Positions 8,794 to 17,321 of a stretch of DNA of 64,000 nucleotides are shown here, one piece after another; position 1 is the stretch's first letter; every line of letters starts with the position of its first letter. This stretch comes from SG-bin7 sp964498095. GTDB taxonomy: Bacteria; Bdellovibrionota; Bdellovibrionia; Bdellovibrionales; SG-bin7. The position numbers and the translations under genes were made by a program. The DNA lies in the NCBI GenBank assembly GCA_964498095.1, contig CAZCFY010000005.1:62001-126000 (forward strand), read 5' to 3'. The notes under the pieces are model-generated. The model saw nothing but the letters and a program-made list of their open reading frames with translations. It searched no databases and was not told the DNA's origin.

Positions 8794-10212
8794 TTAATAA
8801 AGTGCTATTTGCGCTGTAATCAGCTGATGAGATTTAAGGCACAAGCTTGCGGCTTCTTCAAAATGCTGAGATTTAGGTCTCTCCGCTTTATCTAAATCGG
8901 CTATCGTTCGCACAATTTGGCTAAAAAACTTTTGCCGACGGCGTGAGTTGGGCAGCGAAATCCCTGACCTGCCCAAGTCCAAGTCAAAATTATCGCAAAA
9001 GTGATTTGGACTTTCTTGGCCACGGGTACCTTTTGCAAAAGCGACTCCATCTTCCACTTTTTTGAGAATGGTTCCCAAATCCACGTCCGTCGTTTCATTT
9101 TTCCAGCCATCGCTAAATGCAATTATAGAAATGCGATCTAGTATCGGGCCATTTAAGCGCGAGAAATAAAGTTCCCGGCGGCGAGTCCCACAAGTGCAAG
9201 CATTACCGCGGCGGGGAACATAATTTCCGCATTTACAAAGATTCGTCGTGGCCAATAACAAAAAATTCGCTGGAAATATTTTTTCATAACCAGCGCGGGA
9301 TATTGTTATCCTTCCGGTTTCCATGGGCTCACGCAAGCCTTCGAAAACATCGCGGTGAAATTCTAAAAACTCGTCCATGATAAGAGCGCCACCTTGGGCC
9401 CGCGTGATATCGCCATGGCGGGGCGGGACTCCCCCACCGACTAAAGCAAGTGTCGAGGCGGAATGATGAGGAGCTATCTGCGGCCGCCAGCTTGGCGTTT
9501 TCTCCCGCCAGATTCGCTGCATTTCTTTAAATTGTTGTTGAGTCGCTGGGCGTAGCAAAGAGGGAATGGAATTTATAAAAGTCGACTTCCCCGACCCCGC
9601 CGGTCCCGCCACGAGAGTGTGGTGCTCACCAGTTGCGATGATGCTCATTAGCCGCGCCTGCGATTTGGAAAACTTAACCTTTGGAAAATTGGGACGTTTA
9701 AAAACGGCCGAAAACGGCTGCTTCGCCTTAAACTCACCTTGCTCAAACTCTGCCAGCTGTTTGAAATTAAATTGCTGCACACCAAGAGTATGGCTGTTGG
9801 TACCCGTTATAATGACGTCGTTTTCGATTTCATCAAAACCCTGAATATCTGGTGGGCAAAAAACTTCGCCTTGAAGATTAATTTCGCCATAGACGTAAGA
9901 GTTTTTCTCGTCCAACTGTTCTGGCCAGTTAAGTTGCTCGGTTTGCAGCAGTATTCCTAAGGCTATGGCAAGTTCTAAACCTTGACTCGATTTTCTAAAA
10001 TGCGAGGGCCGCAAATTTACGACCACACTTTTGCCCCGTGGAAACTCAAAGCCTTGCAAGCGCAAAGCGGATTTTATTTTAACCACACTTTCTTTGATTG
10101 CCGTGTCGGGAAGGCCAACGATTTGAATTGTGGGGAGTCCGGGCAAGAGAGAAAATTCCACTTCAATGGGTATTAACTGATTTTCAAAACAGGATAATGA
10201 TTTCAGCGTCAT
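8794..10212 (-). CDS. ComM/YifB-like Mg-chelatase-family AAA+ ATPase
   Basis: About 472 residues, close to but shorter than typical ComM (about 500). The N-terminal domain carries GLPTIQIVGLPDTAIKES and VNLRP, the Lon-protease-like fold found in ComM. A Walker A GPAGSGKST, a Walker B region (ALIMDEFLEF) and a paired Cys cluster CKCG...CTCG follow, then GPILDRI. ComM is a DNA branch-migration helicase that promotes integration of incoming DNA during natural transformation. I prefer the ATG at 10212 because it matches the family start; a TTG 18 bases upstream has an AAGG at good spacing. The Xer-type recombinase gene lies 43 bases upstream on the same strand. Confidence 0.85.
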   Translation of the reverse strand: MTLKSLSCFENQLIPIEVEFSLLPGLPTIQIVGLPDTAIKESVVKIKSALRLQGFEFPRGKSVVVNLRPSHFRKSSQGLELAIALGILLQTEQLNWPEQLDEKNSYVYGEINLQGEVFCPPDIQGFDEIENDVIITGTNSHTLGVQQFNFKQLAEFEQGEFKAKQPFSAVFKRPNFPKVKFSKSQARLMSIIATGEHHTLVAGPAGSGKSTFINSIPSLLRPATQQQFKEMQRIWREKTPSWRPQIAPHHSASTLALVGGGVPPRHGDITRAQGGALIMDEFLEFHRDVFEGLREPMETGRITISRAGYEKIFPANFLLLATTNLCKCGNYVPRRGNACTCGTRRRELYFSRLNGPILDRISIIAFSDGWKNETTDVDLGTILKKVEDGVAFAKGTRGQESPNHFCDNFDLDLGRSGISLPNSRRRQKFFSQIVRTIADLDKAERPKSQHFEEAASLCLKSHQLITAQIALY

Positions 10213-10255
10213 AAATTGGCTGAAATACAATTCTTAAACCTTGGTTAAAATATCC

Positions 10256-11140
10256 TTATTGATTTTCACGCGGAATTTTAATTCGGGACATCGGATGATG
10301 CTCTTCGATAGCCCCGACAATATTGCGGGCGGAAACGTTGGTGTAAATTTGCGTACTCTGAATGCTTGAATGACCCAAAAGCATTTGAATCGATCGTAAA
10401 TCCGCACCGCCCTCTAATAGGGCCGTCGCACAACCATGGCGAAATTTATGTGGACTAATGGGTTTATCAAAACCCGCCTTTAGCGACCACGCTGCAAGCC
10501 AGCGCCAAATATCCACGCGACTTGGCCTGTGACCTTTATCATTAACTAAAATAGACGACACGCCATCGCCAGAAAGATGCGAACGATGGTCTTTAATAAA
10601 AGACTTTAATTCAGCAATTAGCTTCTCCGTCAGGGGTACAATTCTTTGCTTCCCCCCCTTACCCATCAAAGCTAACCAGCCGTCGGTCTGATTGAAATCC
10701 TTTAAGTCCACCGCGATTAACTCAGAAACGCGACAGCCCACGCCAAAAAGTAAGTACAGACACATGCGATTACGGGCCGTGCGGTGCGGTTGTTGCGTTT
10801 CACAGGCCACTAATAACTTTTCAAACTCTTCGGCCGTTAATGCTTTGGGTAGACCCACTTGCACGCGCGGTGGAGTTAACTTTTTTAAATCCGGAACCGT
10901 GCGGCCGCGGGATTCGCAAAATTTAAAATAAGTCCTTAAGCTTGAAATGACTCGCGCCTGCGAACGCGGACTTAGTTTATTTTTTTCTAGGAATTCGTAA
11001 AACTCAGAAACGTTTTTTCTTGTTTCCTGAAATTTGGCAAATAGCTCCAGATCACGTCTGTAGGCTAAAACCGTATTGCGGCTGCGGCCCCGAACATGCT
11101 GTAGGTCCTCAAAAAATTCTACCCACAGGTCTAAGCTCAT
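10256..11140 (-). CDS. XerC/XerD-type tyrosine recombinase
   Basis: 294 residues, the normal Xer length. An N-terminal SAM-like DNA-binding domain (about 3-85) precedes the catalytic domain with all expected residues: R137 (GCRVSE), K161 (MGKGGKQR), H231 and R234 (HKFRHG), H257 (LLGHSS) and nucleophile Y266 (QIYTN). Chromosome-dimer resolution at dif is the usual role and the length and complete active site fit it. XerC versus XerD cannot be separated here and no dif site was found. GAGGT lies very close to the ATG. No transposition genes are nearby, which argues against a mobile-element integrase. Confidence 0.88.
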   Translation of the reverse strand: MSLDLWVEFFEDLQHVRGRSRNTVLAYRRDLELFAKFQETRKNVSEFYEFLEKNKLSPRSQARVISSLRTYFKFCESRGRTVPDLKKLTPPRVQVGLPKALTAEEFEKLLVACETQQPHRTARNRMCLYLLFGVGCRVSELIAVDLKDFNQTDGWLALMGKGGKQRIVPLTEKLIAELKSFIKDHRSHLSGDGVSSILVNDKGHRPSRVDIWRWLAAWSLKAGFDKPISPHKFRHGCATALLEGGADLRSIQMLLGHSSIQSTQIYTNVSARNIVGAIEEHHPMSRIKIPRENQ

Positions 11141-11184
11141 GACCTCAATGTGTTAGGGTTCCCTTTAAAAGGCAAGAAATTTTA

Positions 11185-11853
11185 TTAGGGCTCGAAGCCA
11201 ACAAGCGTCGTAATTTTTCCGGTCAAGAAGTCCTGACCTTCCAAAAATTCGTAGAGTTCAAGTTGGATGACGCTTTGTAATAGATCGTCGTCAACGTCGA
11301 GACTTCGCACCAAAACTGTGGCTCCATCACTCGAGGACATGCGGCTTATAAATTCGCCATTATCATAGTAGCTGGGGTCGACGTCAGTGCTCATAGAATC
11401 ATTAAAGAAAAATTTGATAGTGCGTCGCCCCTGGGAAGTAATGTCAAACATGATCGCATTTTCGTTTCGTTCCGCGTAAGGCAAATCTAAAAAAATGACA
11501 CGAACTTTTTCTACTAAATCGGGGAAAATTATCCCGCCATTTTGCGCAAAGGCTTGGCTTCCTAAAAAATTCCAGTCCAACATTGCAGCAACATTTTGCG
11601 CGGGTCCCATCGCGGAATTGTTCTCCGCAAAATAAATGGTCGTATAACTATCTTCTAGAAGGCGATTAAATCTCTGTATTTCATCCGCCGACACGCCGCC
11701 TGAGCTCATAGCATATTGAAGTGATTCCTGAATAGTGGGGTTAAGTTGTTCATCTAAAATTCCGGGATCACCTTCGCGCCAATGTTTAGAACAGGCCGAA
11801 AGCGCCAACAAAAATACTATTAAAATAGATTTTGCTGACAATAAATTGCGCAA
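11185..11853 (-). CDS. Lipoprotein of unknown function (third of three)
   Basis: 222 residues with a lipobox (LSAC, Cys21) after a hydrophobic signal. The mature part is acidic and mentions no recognised domain; it has a central amphipathic segment and the pattern SFRDLPYAERNE-like beta strands typical of small periplasmic proteins. It starts 3 bases after the stop of the preceding lipoprotein gene, so the three lipoproteins at 11185-13295 look like one operon. Their function is unknown. Confidence 0.65.
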   Translation of the reverse strand: MRNLLSAKSILIVFLLALSACSKHWREGDPGILDEQLNPTIQESLQYAMSSGGVSADEIQRFNRLLEDSYTTIYFAENNSAMGPAQNVAAMLDWNFLGSQAFAQNGGIIFPDLVEKVRVIFLDLPYAERNENAIMFDITSQGRRTIKFFFNDSMSTDVDPSYYDNGEFISRMSSSDGATVLVRSLDVDDDLLQSVIQLELYEFLEGQDFLTGKITTLVGFEP

Positions 11854-11856
11854 AGT

Positions 11857-12528
11857 TTACTCCACTCTAAAAGTTGTATCGTTACAGTTTGGAATTTTAA
11901 TAACGCCGACAAGGCGCGAGTTGCCCATACCATTTATGTTATTAAGGCCGCCAGTATTAATGATGTTCCCAGGTAATAGGTTTAAACCTTCGACCTGGAT
12001 TGTAAAGCCTTGGCCACCATTAACATTTACACCAAGAACAACCGTTAACATGCCGGAATTAAGCACTCCCGTACTTTGCGGTTGCACGGTGTAATTTCCT
12101 TGTGGAATGTTACAGCCAAGAATCGGCGCGGCTACTGTCAATTGACCGGAGACGTGGACAAATCCGTTATACAACATTGGATTTGAATTTATAAAGGGCT
12201 GACCTACTGGCGAGCCGTACATGCCATTTGTGTTTTGCTGCCAAACATTTACAGTTAAAGCTAAATCCATTAAGCGGTTTTGGGCTTTTGTGCTTTCACC
12301 ATCTAATTCGTCATCGTGAAAAACCGAGCCCTGAGCGCGAGCAATTTGTTGTCCTGCCGACACGCCAAAACAACCGGCGAAATTACAGTTATTCGAAAAA
12401 CCCGAAAGCCCCGGGCCGATTAACTGTGGACCGCCGCCACCGCTTTTGCCGCAAGCGACAAAACCGTGAATGGCAAAAAGTATTGCTAGACCTTCTAGCC
12501 ACCAAGATTTTTTGTTATTTTTGTTCAT
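11857..12528 (-). CDS. Lipoprotein of unknown function (second of three)
   Basis: About 223 residues. The ATG at 12528 is preferred because GGAG sits six bases before it; the in-frame ATG at 12540 has no such site. The signal ends in a lipobox FVAC (Cys26) followed by a Gly-rich stretch (GKSGGGG). The mature protein is rich in Asn, Gly and hydrophobic residues and contains a few Cys (NCNFAGCFG, LGCNIP, PNCND). A domain was not recognised. It begins 14 bases after the stop of the upstream lipoprotein gene. Confidence 0.62.
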   Translation of the reverse strand: MNKNNKKSWWLEGLAILFAIHGFVACGKSGGGGPQLIGPGLSGFSNNCNFAGCFGVSAGQQIARAQGSVFHDDELDGESTKAQNRLMDLALTVNVWQQNTNGMYGSPVGQPFINSNPMLYNGFVHVSGQLTVAAPILGCNIPQGNYTVQPQSTGVLNSGMLTVVLGVNVNGGQGFTIQVEGLNLLPGNIINTGGLNNINGMGNSRLVGVIKIPNCNDTTFRVE

Positions 12529-12542
12529 AAACCGCTCCATCC

Positions 12543-13295
12543 TTATTGATTAAAAGCTTTATATAAATTTAAGTTCGTAAAAGTTCCTAATTTTTTGTAA
12601 CCCGCCTGGTAACCCGTGCTGAGAGTACGTAACTCCGGAAACAAACGCGACGCGGGGTTAATGGAATCGCCCTGTAAGAAGGCGCGGCAATCGTAGGGGC
12701 CAAGACTCACAAACCAGCAACGTTTGTCAGTTTGTGGCGCCGAACTTGATTCGAAGTTTAAAAACCAAATCGAACCGCTCGCCAAAGGGTCTGTAGCGCC
12801 ATCACCGAGGTCAGTACTATTATCGATAACTAAAACAACGCCGCCAGAAACTCTTTTCATGGGACGGCCTTGATCTTCAAAGAAAGCGCGGAAAACGCTT
12901 TTTCCACTCATCGTCATCCAATAATTAAAGATTGCGTCGTCGACACTACCGCCAGTGGTGAACGGGCTCGACATATAATAGCCGCTGTCCTGAAAAGAAA
13001 TTGTTAAAGAACCACCGTAGCGATTAGCGCCGCCAGATGATGGCTGACCGTAGTTATTTAAATTAATTTTGACTTTTGCGTTTTGCGGATTGTTTAGCGG
13101 CCATTTTGCAAAGTCACTTAAAGTATAAGAGTCCACGAAAGCTAAGTCGACTTCGTTAGGTGAAGTTGATGGCGTCACGCCAGGAGTGACCGGTACGGCA
13201 CCTGGAGGTGGCGGATTTAAATTAACTTCGTCCTTCTTACCGCATCCCATGACGGAGAAAGCGACTACTATTAATAGATAGGTTACCCTTTTCAT
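12543..13295 (-). CDS. Lipoprotein of unknown function (first of three)
   Basis: 250 residues with a lipobox VMGC (Cys18) and a Pro-rich linker (NPPPPGAVPVTPGVTPST) that likely lifts a globular domain off the membrane. The mature part has beta-type alternation and two Cys close together (KRCWFVSLGPYDC). GAGG lies nine bases upstream of the ATG. It heads a run of three lipoprotein genes. An inverted repeat at 13326-13340 lies 30 bases upstream and could be an operator. Confidence 0.65.
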   Translation of the reverse strand: MKRVTYLLIVVAFSVMGCGKKDEVNLNPPPPGAVPVTPGVTPSTSPNEVDLAFVDSYTLSDFAKWPLNNPQNAKVKINLNNYGQPSSGGANRYGGSLTISFQDSGYYMSSPFTTGGSVDDAIFNYWMTMSGKSVFRAFFEDQGRPMKRVSGGVVLVIDNSTDLGDGATDPLASGSIWFLNFESSSAPQTDKRCWFVSLGPYDCRAFLQGDSINPASRLFPELRTLSTGYQAGYKKLGTFTNLNLYKAFNQ

Positions 13296-13325
13296 AATCT
13301 TTACCTCAAAAGACTGGAGCTAAAC

Positions 13326-13340
13326 GGACAAAAATTGTCC
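13326..13340. promoter_or_regulatory. Inverted repeat GGACAA-AAA-TTGTCC
   Basis: A perfect 6-3-6 inverted repeat between the lipoprotein operon (minus) and the unexplained gap (plus). Its size and place fit a repressor operator, but no matching regulator is encoded nearby. The right half can also serve as a plus-strand -35 (TTGTCC) 18 bases before TCTATT. Confidence 0.35.
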
Positions 13341-13405
13341 AAATCCACTCTTTCAAAGTCTATTTAATTGAAGAAATATGCCAACCGGCGCGGAGGTAAG
13401 AAAAA

Positions 13406-13471
13406 ATGAATAGTTTTAAAGGCTTCCGTGAATTTATTAACCCCACGCCTTTAGCGCATTGCCATTTTTGA
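13406..13471 (+). CDS. Possible 21-residue peptide with strong ribosome-binding site
   Basis: An ATG preceded by GGAGGTAAG at near-ideal spacing opens a short frame (MNSFKGFREF, ending AHCHF) of 21 residues and a TGA stop. Nothing in the product resembles a known peptide. The good Shine-Dalgarno sequence is the main evidence. It could be a leader peptide for the following 79-codon frame or a remnant of a longer gene; frame 13506 is reached only by a +1 shift at a T-run. Confidence 0.35.
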   Translation: MNSFKGFREFINPTPLAHCHF

Positions 13472-13505
13472 GCTTAGGCTAATTTTTCTAATTTCGTATT
13501 GTGTA

Positions 13506-13745
13506 GTGTTTTCGGATAGTTACAAATACATCGTCAAGTTTTTCAGCTGTCAAAATTGTAATCAGCTTTGGCGCCGTCCTTACTCAGGAGATTTGCTTAA
13601 CTCTAAAGGGGGCCGCGAAGTGTGGGTGAGTATCGAAAAGGGCTGGAAGACAAGTGGCGTGGGAGGCGAGCCTTTTTCAAGGCTACCTCGCACGATTTAT
13701 AAAAGAGAGTATGGTAAATGGCTTAACCCGGTGGAAAGCAATTAG
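13506..13745 (+). CDS. Possible small protein, uncertain
   Basis: GTG-initiated frame of 79 codons; no ribosome-binding site is visible and the frame is open from 13455. The product has a CQNC pair near its N-terminus, then a Trp- and Lys-rich body (WVSIEKGWK, YKREYGKW). Codon use looks coding-like, but the same DNA contains an imperfect hairpin (GTGGGAGGCGAGCC paired with GGCTACCTCGCAC, 13657-13693), so it might instead be part of a structured RNA. It overlaps the convergent htrA stop by 4 bases. Confidence 0.3.
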   Translation: MFSDSYKYIVKFFSCQNCNQLWRRPYSGDLLNSKGGREVWVSIEKGWKTSGVGGEPFSRLPRTIYKREYGKWLNPVESN

Positions 13746-15262
13746 CGTTCAGATAAATCTAAAAGTACAATTCGTGATTCTTGATTGCGGACAATGCGCA
13801 TAAGTAAACGCTTTTCTTTTTTTAGTGAAGAATCAATTTCTTTTTCCGCCATTTTAACCGAAGAAATTGGCTTACGGTTAATTTCTGAAATCACATCCCC
13901 GGGCCGAATCTGCGCCTGATTTGCCAAACTATATGGTAAAACGTGCTGAACTAAAACCCCCCTTACATTGCCCGGCAGCCCCACTTTTCGGCGGGTTTGT
14001 TCGGTAAGCTCAACGAGTACCATTCCTGTTTTTCCGGCGAGATCGGCACCCGGGCCGGGACGCTGATCGTCGTCATTCTTATTGCGGCCGATGATTTCGT
14101 TATCACTGGGGCGCTGCTCGACAGTTACGCTTAACTCCAGCGGCTTGCCATCGCGATAGATGTGAAGTTTCGCTTTTTGCCCGATGGGAATTTGACTGAT
14201 ATAGGTGATAAGTTCGCTGGCCGAAGTAATTTGTTTTCCGTTAACTTCGGTAACGACATCGTAAACTTGCACGCCGGCCTTATCAGCTGGCTGACCTTTT
14301 TCCACATGTTGAACAATCGCACCTTCCGGGGCATCCACTTTCAACGCTTTAGCTACATCGGGAGTTAGGTCCGCAATACCCACGCCTAACCAGCCTCGCG
14401 AAACTTCGCCCTTTTCGATGAGCTGACGAATCACGTTTTTAGCGGTGTTAATAGGAATTGCAAAACCGATTCCCTGGGCGCGGGGATCAATCGCCGTGTT
14501 AATTCCCACCACCTGACCTTTAAGATTTATTAGCGGCCCACCCGAGTTTCCCGGATTAATGCTCGCCGACGTTTGAATGAACTCAGCATTTATCTCGGGA
14601 ATATTGCGGCCTAATGCGGAAACAATACCTTGAGTTACTGAATGCGCGTGTCCATAAGGATTGCCAATGGCGATTACCCAGTTACCGACTTTTATATCGT
14701 CACTGTTTCCAAGAGAGGCGACCTTAAGAGCTTTTCCCCCGATGGATTTTAATTTTAAGAGCGCAACGTCAGTAGATGGATCAACACCAATAATTTTCGC
14801 CGCTAGTCCCTCTCCCCGTTTCTCGCCAATAAACTTTACCCGAACATCGTCAGCATTTTTGCCGACGGGGCGAACGACGTGGGAATTGGTAATAATATAG
14901 CCCTCAGAATTTAACACGAAACCTGAACCAAGCGCTTTACTTTCGCGTTCCACAGGTTGGCCAAAGGGCATGTCGAAGGGATTTCCAAAAAAGAAATTAA
15001 AAAAATCATCCGGGTCCATGCCGCGCATTTGCCGGCCCACCTGAACCTTAGAGGTTGAGAAAATATTTACTACCGTAGGCGATGTCACTTCCGCCAGATT
15101 GGTAAATAGCTGATCCATTTGATCGGCGTCTAAACCTGGTACTTTTTTTACGTTAGGAAGTTCTTCACTCCAATATGTCTTTGCCGCTGTGGCTGAACTT
15201 TCAAAATAAAAAAACCCGGCAGTTAAAATTCCCGAAATTATAGCTATGCCAATATATTTCAT
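13742..15262 (-). CDS. HtrA/DegP-family periplasmic serine protease Do
   Basis: 506 residues: an N-terminal membrane signal (about 4-20), a trypsin-like domain with catalytic H128 (TNSHVV), D165 (DPSTDVALL) and S240 (NPGNSGGPL), then two PDZ domains (about 285-380 and 410-500). This is the standard DegP-type envelope quality-control protease that degrades or chaperones misfolded exported proteins. GGAGG lies nine bases upstream of the ATG. A sigma-E-type promoter was looked for and not convincingly found. Trimer/cage behaviour is assumed from the family. Confidence 0.92.
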   Translation of the reverse strand: MKYIGIAIISGILTAGFFYFESSATAAKTYWSEELPNVKKVPGLDADQMDQLFTNLAEVTSPTVVNIFSTSKVQVGRQMRGMDPDDFFNFFFGNPFDMPFGQPVERESKALGSGFVLNSEGYIITNSHVVRPVGKNADDVRVKFIGEKRGEGLAAKIIGVDPSTDVALLKLKSIGGKALKVASLGNSDDIKVGNWVIAIGNPYGHAHSVTQGIVSALGRNIPEINAEFIQTSASINPGNSGGPLINLKGQVVGINTAIDPRAQGIGFAIPINTAKNVIRQLIEKGEVSRGWLGVGIADLTPDVAKALKVDAPEGAIVQHVEKGQPADKAGVQVYDVVTEVNGKQITSASELITYISQIPIGQKAKLHIYRDGKPLELSVTVEQRPSDNEIIGRNKNDDDQRPGPGADLAGKTGMVLVELTEQTRRKVGLPGNVRGVLVQHVLPYSLANQAQIRPGDVISEINRKPISSVKMAEKEIDSSLKKEKRLLMRIVRNQESRIVLLDLSER

Positions 15263-15328
15263 AAAACATGACCTCCAAAATCACCAAGTTGGGTATAAAT
15301 TTACGCCTGTAAAGTTAAAGAATACAAT

Positions 15329-16063
15329 TTATTCTGCAATGCATTTTATGAGACCTTCTGCGGCAAGGAATGTAAATAGGCTAGACACGGTTTCAGCCTT
15401 TATACACAGGCCTAAGGCCTCTACTTCAGATACGGATTCGGTCAAAGATTTAGATTTCAAAAAGTGTAGAAAATAGTACTCCGTCAAACTTAACTCCCGC
15501 AAGCGTAGGTCCGTTCCCGCGCGATAAAGTATTAGACATTGCGGATGGTCCCATTTAGGCATTTCAGCGGCTTCCTTTTGAACTGCATTCCACAAGTCTA
15601 AAACGGCATAAGAAAACTGAAAGAGACGCAAATGACTTACATATTTTAAATTAAAATCTCTCTGATCCGTCTTTGCCAAGTCCAAGGCGTCTGCAGTATC
15701 AAGTTTTGCATGAAAAAGTTCACAAAACTCCCATTCAAACTGCGCTAGATCAGGAAGGAACGGAAAATCCTGGAGACTGGGATGATTTTTTAAAAAAATG
15801 GGAAAATGCTCCCCATAATGACTTAAGGAATAAGACCGTGAAGGATGTATTTGAATATATTCTTTGGCGATTTTCGTAAAACTCTCGGCCCCCAGACAGG
15901 TAAAAACACATCCATAAGTCTCGAGCAAGCTGTCTATCAAGCGCACTTGGTAGCCATTAGCATACACCCCTAGCGCTTGCTGGGCCGACAATTTTCCGGC
16001 GGGAAATACTTCGTTTACGGGGCCTTCGCCAAGCCCCAAAATTTTTTGACTAAGCTCCCACAT
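15329..16063 (-). CDS. BufC/HvfC-like partner protein (DUF2063)
   Basis: 244 residues. The N-terminus has the DUF2063 pattern with LSAQQALGVYANGYQVRLIDSL and TCLGAESF, typical of HvfC/BufC proteins encoded beside DUF692 enzymes. In characterised MNIO systems the partner binds the precursor peptide and delivers it to the iron enzyme. The start overlaps the end of the bufB-like gene by 14 bases. The C-terminal half is less typical and was not assigned. It is third in the order bufA-bufB-bufC. Confidence 0.82.
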   Translation of the reverse strand: MWELSQKILGLGEGPVNEVFPAGKLSAQQALGVYANGYQVRLIDSLLETYGCVFTCLGAESFTKIAKEYIQIHPSRSYSLSHYGEHFPIFLKNHPSLQDFPFLPDLAQFEWEFCELFHAKLDTADALDLAKTDQRDFNLKYVSHLRLFQFSYAVLDLWNAVQKEAAEMPKWDHPQCLILYRAGTDLRLRELSLTEYYFLHFLKSKSLTESVSEVEALGLCIKAETVSSLFTFLAAEGLIKCIAE

Positions 16064-16898
16064 GTTTGGCGCTCCAGATTTTTTCGGCTTTGGCCGTTTC
16101 GGCTTCTAACTCCGGAAACTCCGGAAGATTCTCATCCCACTCAACGATCACGGGGACTTCTCGGGCGTGCTCAATCAGCTTTTCATAAAGCTTCCACACC
16201 TCTGGGTAAACGGGCTTTGAGTGCGTATCAAATAAAAAATCACCCTCATCCGAAAATCCCGCCAGATGAATCTGGCCAATGAGTGGCGCGGGAATATGGT
16301 TTATAAATTTCATTGGATCAAAGTCATAGTTGGTCGCGTTTACATAGAGGTTATTGACGTCAAAAAGTAAACCACAACCTGAACGCTCGCAGACTTCACG
16401 AATAAATTCCCATTCAGTATATTCGGAGTTTTTATAAGTAATGTAGCTGGAAACATTTTCAAGTAAAATTTTACGCCCAAGATATGTCTGCACTTGATCA
16501 ATTCTTTGGGCTAACGTGTTAATATTTTCTTTGGTAAAAGGTATAGGTAGAAGATCGTGAAAGTTATAACCGCCCGATCCGGTCCAGCAGAAATGATCCG
16601 AAATAACTTCGGGCTGCAGACGAATTACAAAATCCTTTAATTTTTTTAAGTAATCTAAATTAATTCCGTGAGGGTTACCTATGGAAAGTGATACCCCGTG
16701 AGTAGCCACCGGGTAATCACGCCGCATGCGCATAAGCATTTCCAGTGGCCGGCCGAAAGTATCCATGTAATTTTCGGAAATAACCTCGAACCAACCCGAG
16801 TGCGCGGGCTTTTTTTTGTTGAGGTAAGGATAGTGAGTGGGCCTAAGGCCCACTCCAAATAAAGGTTTATTAATTAAGTGCCTTTCCGTGTTTTTCAT
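16050..16898 (-). CDS. BufB/HvfB-like multinuclear non-heme iron oxidase (DUF692)
   Basis: 282 residues with the hallmark start FGVGLRPTHYPYL and a TIM-barrel-type series of conserved segments: WFEVISENYMD, HGVSLSIG, ISDHFCW, LLENVSSYI, LLFDVNNLYVN and IHLAGFS. The His, Glu, Asp and Asn residues in these segments are the iron ligands in DUF692 (MNIO) enzymes. These modify Cys residues of ribosomally made peptides; in bufferins the products are thiooxazoles that bind copper. The start overlaps the bufA2 end by 29 bases, indicating coupled translation. The chemistry here is inferred from family and neighbours. Confidence 0.9.
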   Translation of the reverse strand: MKNTERHLINKPLFGVGLRPTHYPYLNKKKPAHSGWFEVISENYMDTFGRPLEMLMRMRRDYPVATHGVSLSIGNPHGINLDYLKKLKDFVIRLQPEVISDHFCWTGSGGYNFHDLLPIPFTKENINTLAQRIDQVQTYLGRKILLENVSSYITYKNSEYTEWEFIREVCERSGCGLLFDVNNLYVNATNYDFDPMKFINHIPAPLIGQIHLAGFSDEGDFLFDTHSKPVYPEVWKLYEKLIEHAREVPVIVEWDENLPEFPELEAETAKAEKIWSAKHVGA

Positions 16899-17211
16899 TA
16901 CACTCTTTCATCGTCATGGTGATCCAACCTTTTCCTTGGCAAGCATTAGCTCCCGAACAGCCGTGGGCTTTATCGACGGCGCATTCGGATTTACCCTTAC
17001 ATGAGTTGATACCAAAGCATTGAACTTTTTTATCGGTAGCGGCAGCAGCAGCATCTTTGGCTTTCTCATCTTTAACTTCGGGTTTTACTGATGGGGCTTT
17101 TTTATCTTCTGCCTTTTTTTTAGACTTTTTCTCTTCAGCTTGAGCCGAAGTTCCCAAAAGTAATCCAGTTACAGCCGCAGTTATCAACGAATTTTTTATT
17201 CCAAACTTCAT
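16870..17211 (-). CDS. BufA2-like bufferin precursor
   Basis: 113 residues: a Sec signal peptide (cleavage after AQA, about 25), a Lys/Glu/Ala-rich spacer (26-62), then a Cys-rich core with C65, C71, C78, C85, C91 and C104 in the pattern CFGINSCKG, CAVDKAHGCSGANACQGKGWI and KEC. This matches the BufA2 pattern of DUF692-modified exported peptides. AAGGAGG precedes the ATG at good spacing. Modified bufferins are thought to trap copper in the periplasm. The long charged spacer is noticeable. The divergent gene encodes a Cu+ ATPase, supporting a copper role. Confidence 0.88.
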   Translation of the reverse strand: MKFGIKNSLITAAVTGLLLGTSAQAEEKKSKKKAEDKKAPSVKPEVKDEKAKDAAAAATDKKVQCFGINSCKGKSECAVDKAHGCSGANACQGKGWITMTMKECNEKHGKALN

Positions 17212-17321
17212 CTATCCTCCTTGGATGAAAATAAAATCATAAATAAGGGATTTTCAAATTTCACCTAATAATTTGACTAACGCTCTATAGCACTGCAACT
17301 ATCACCTAGGAGGACCCTCAA

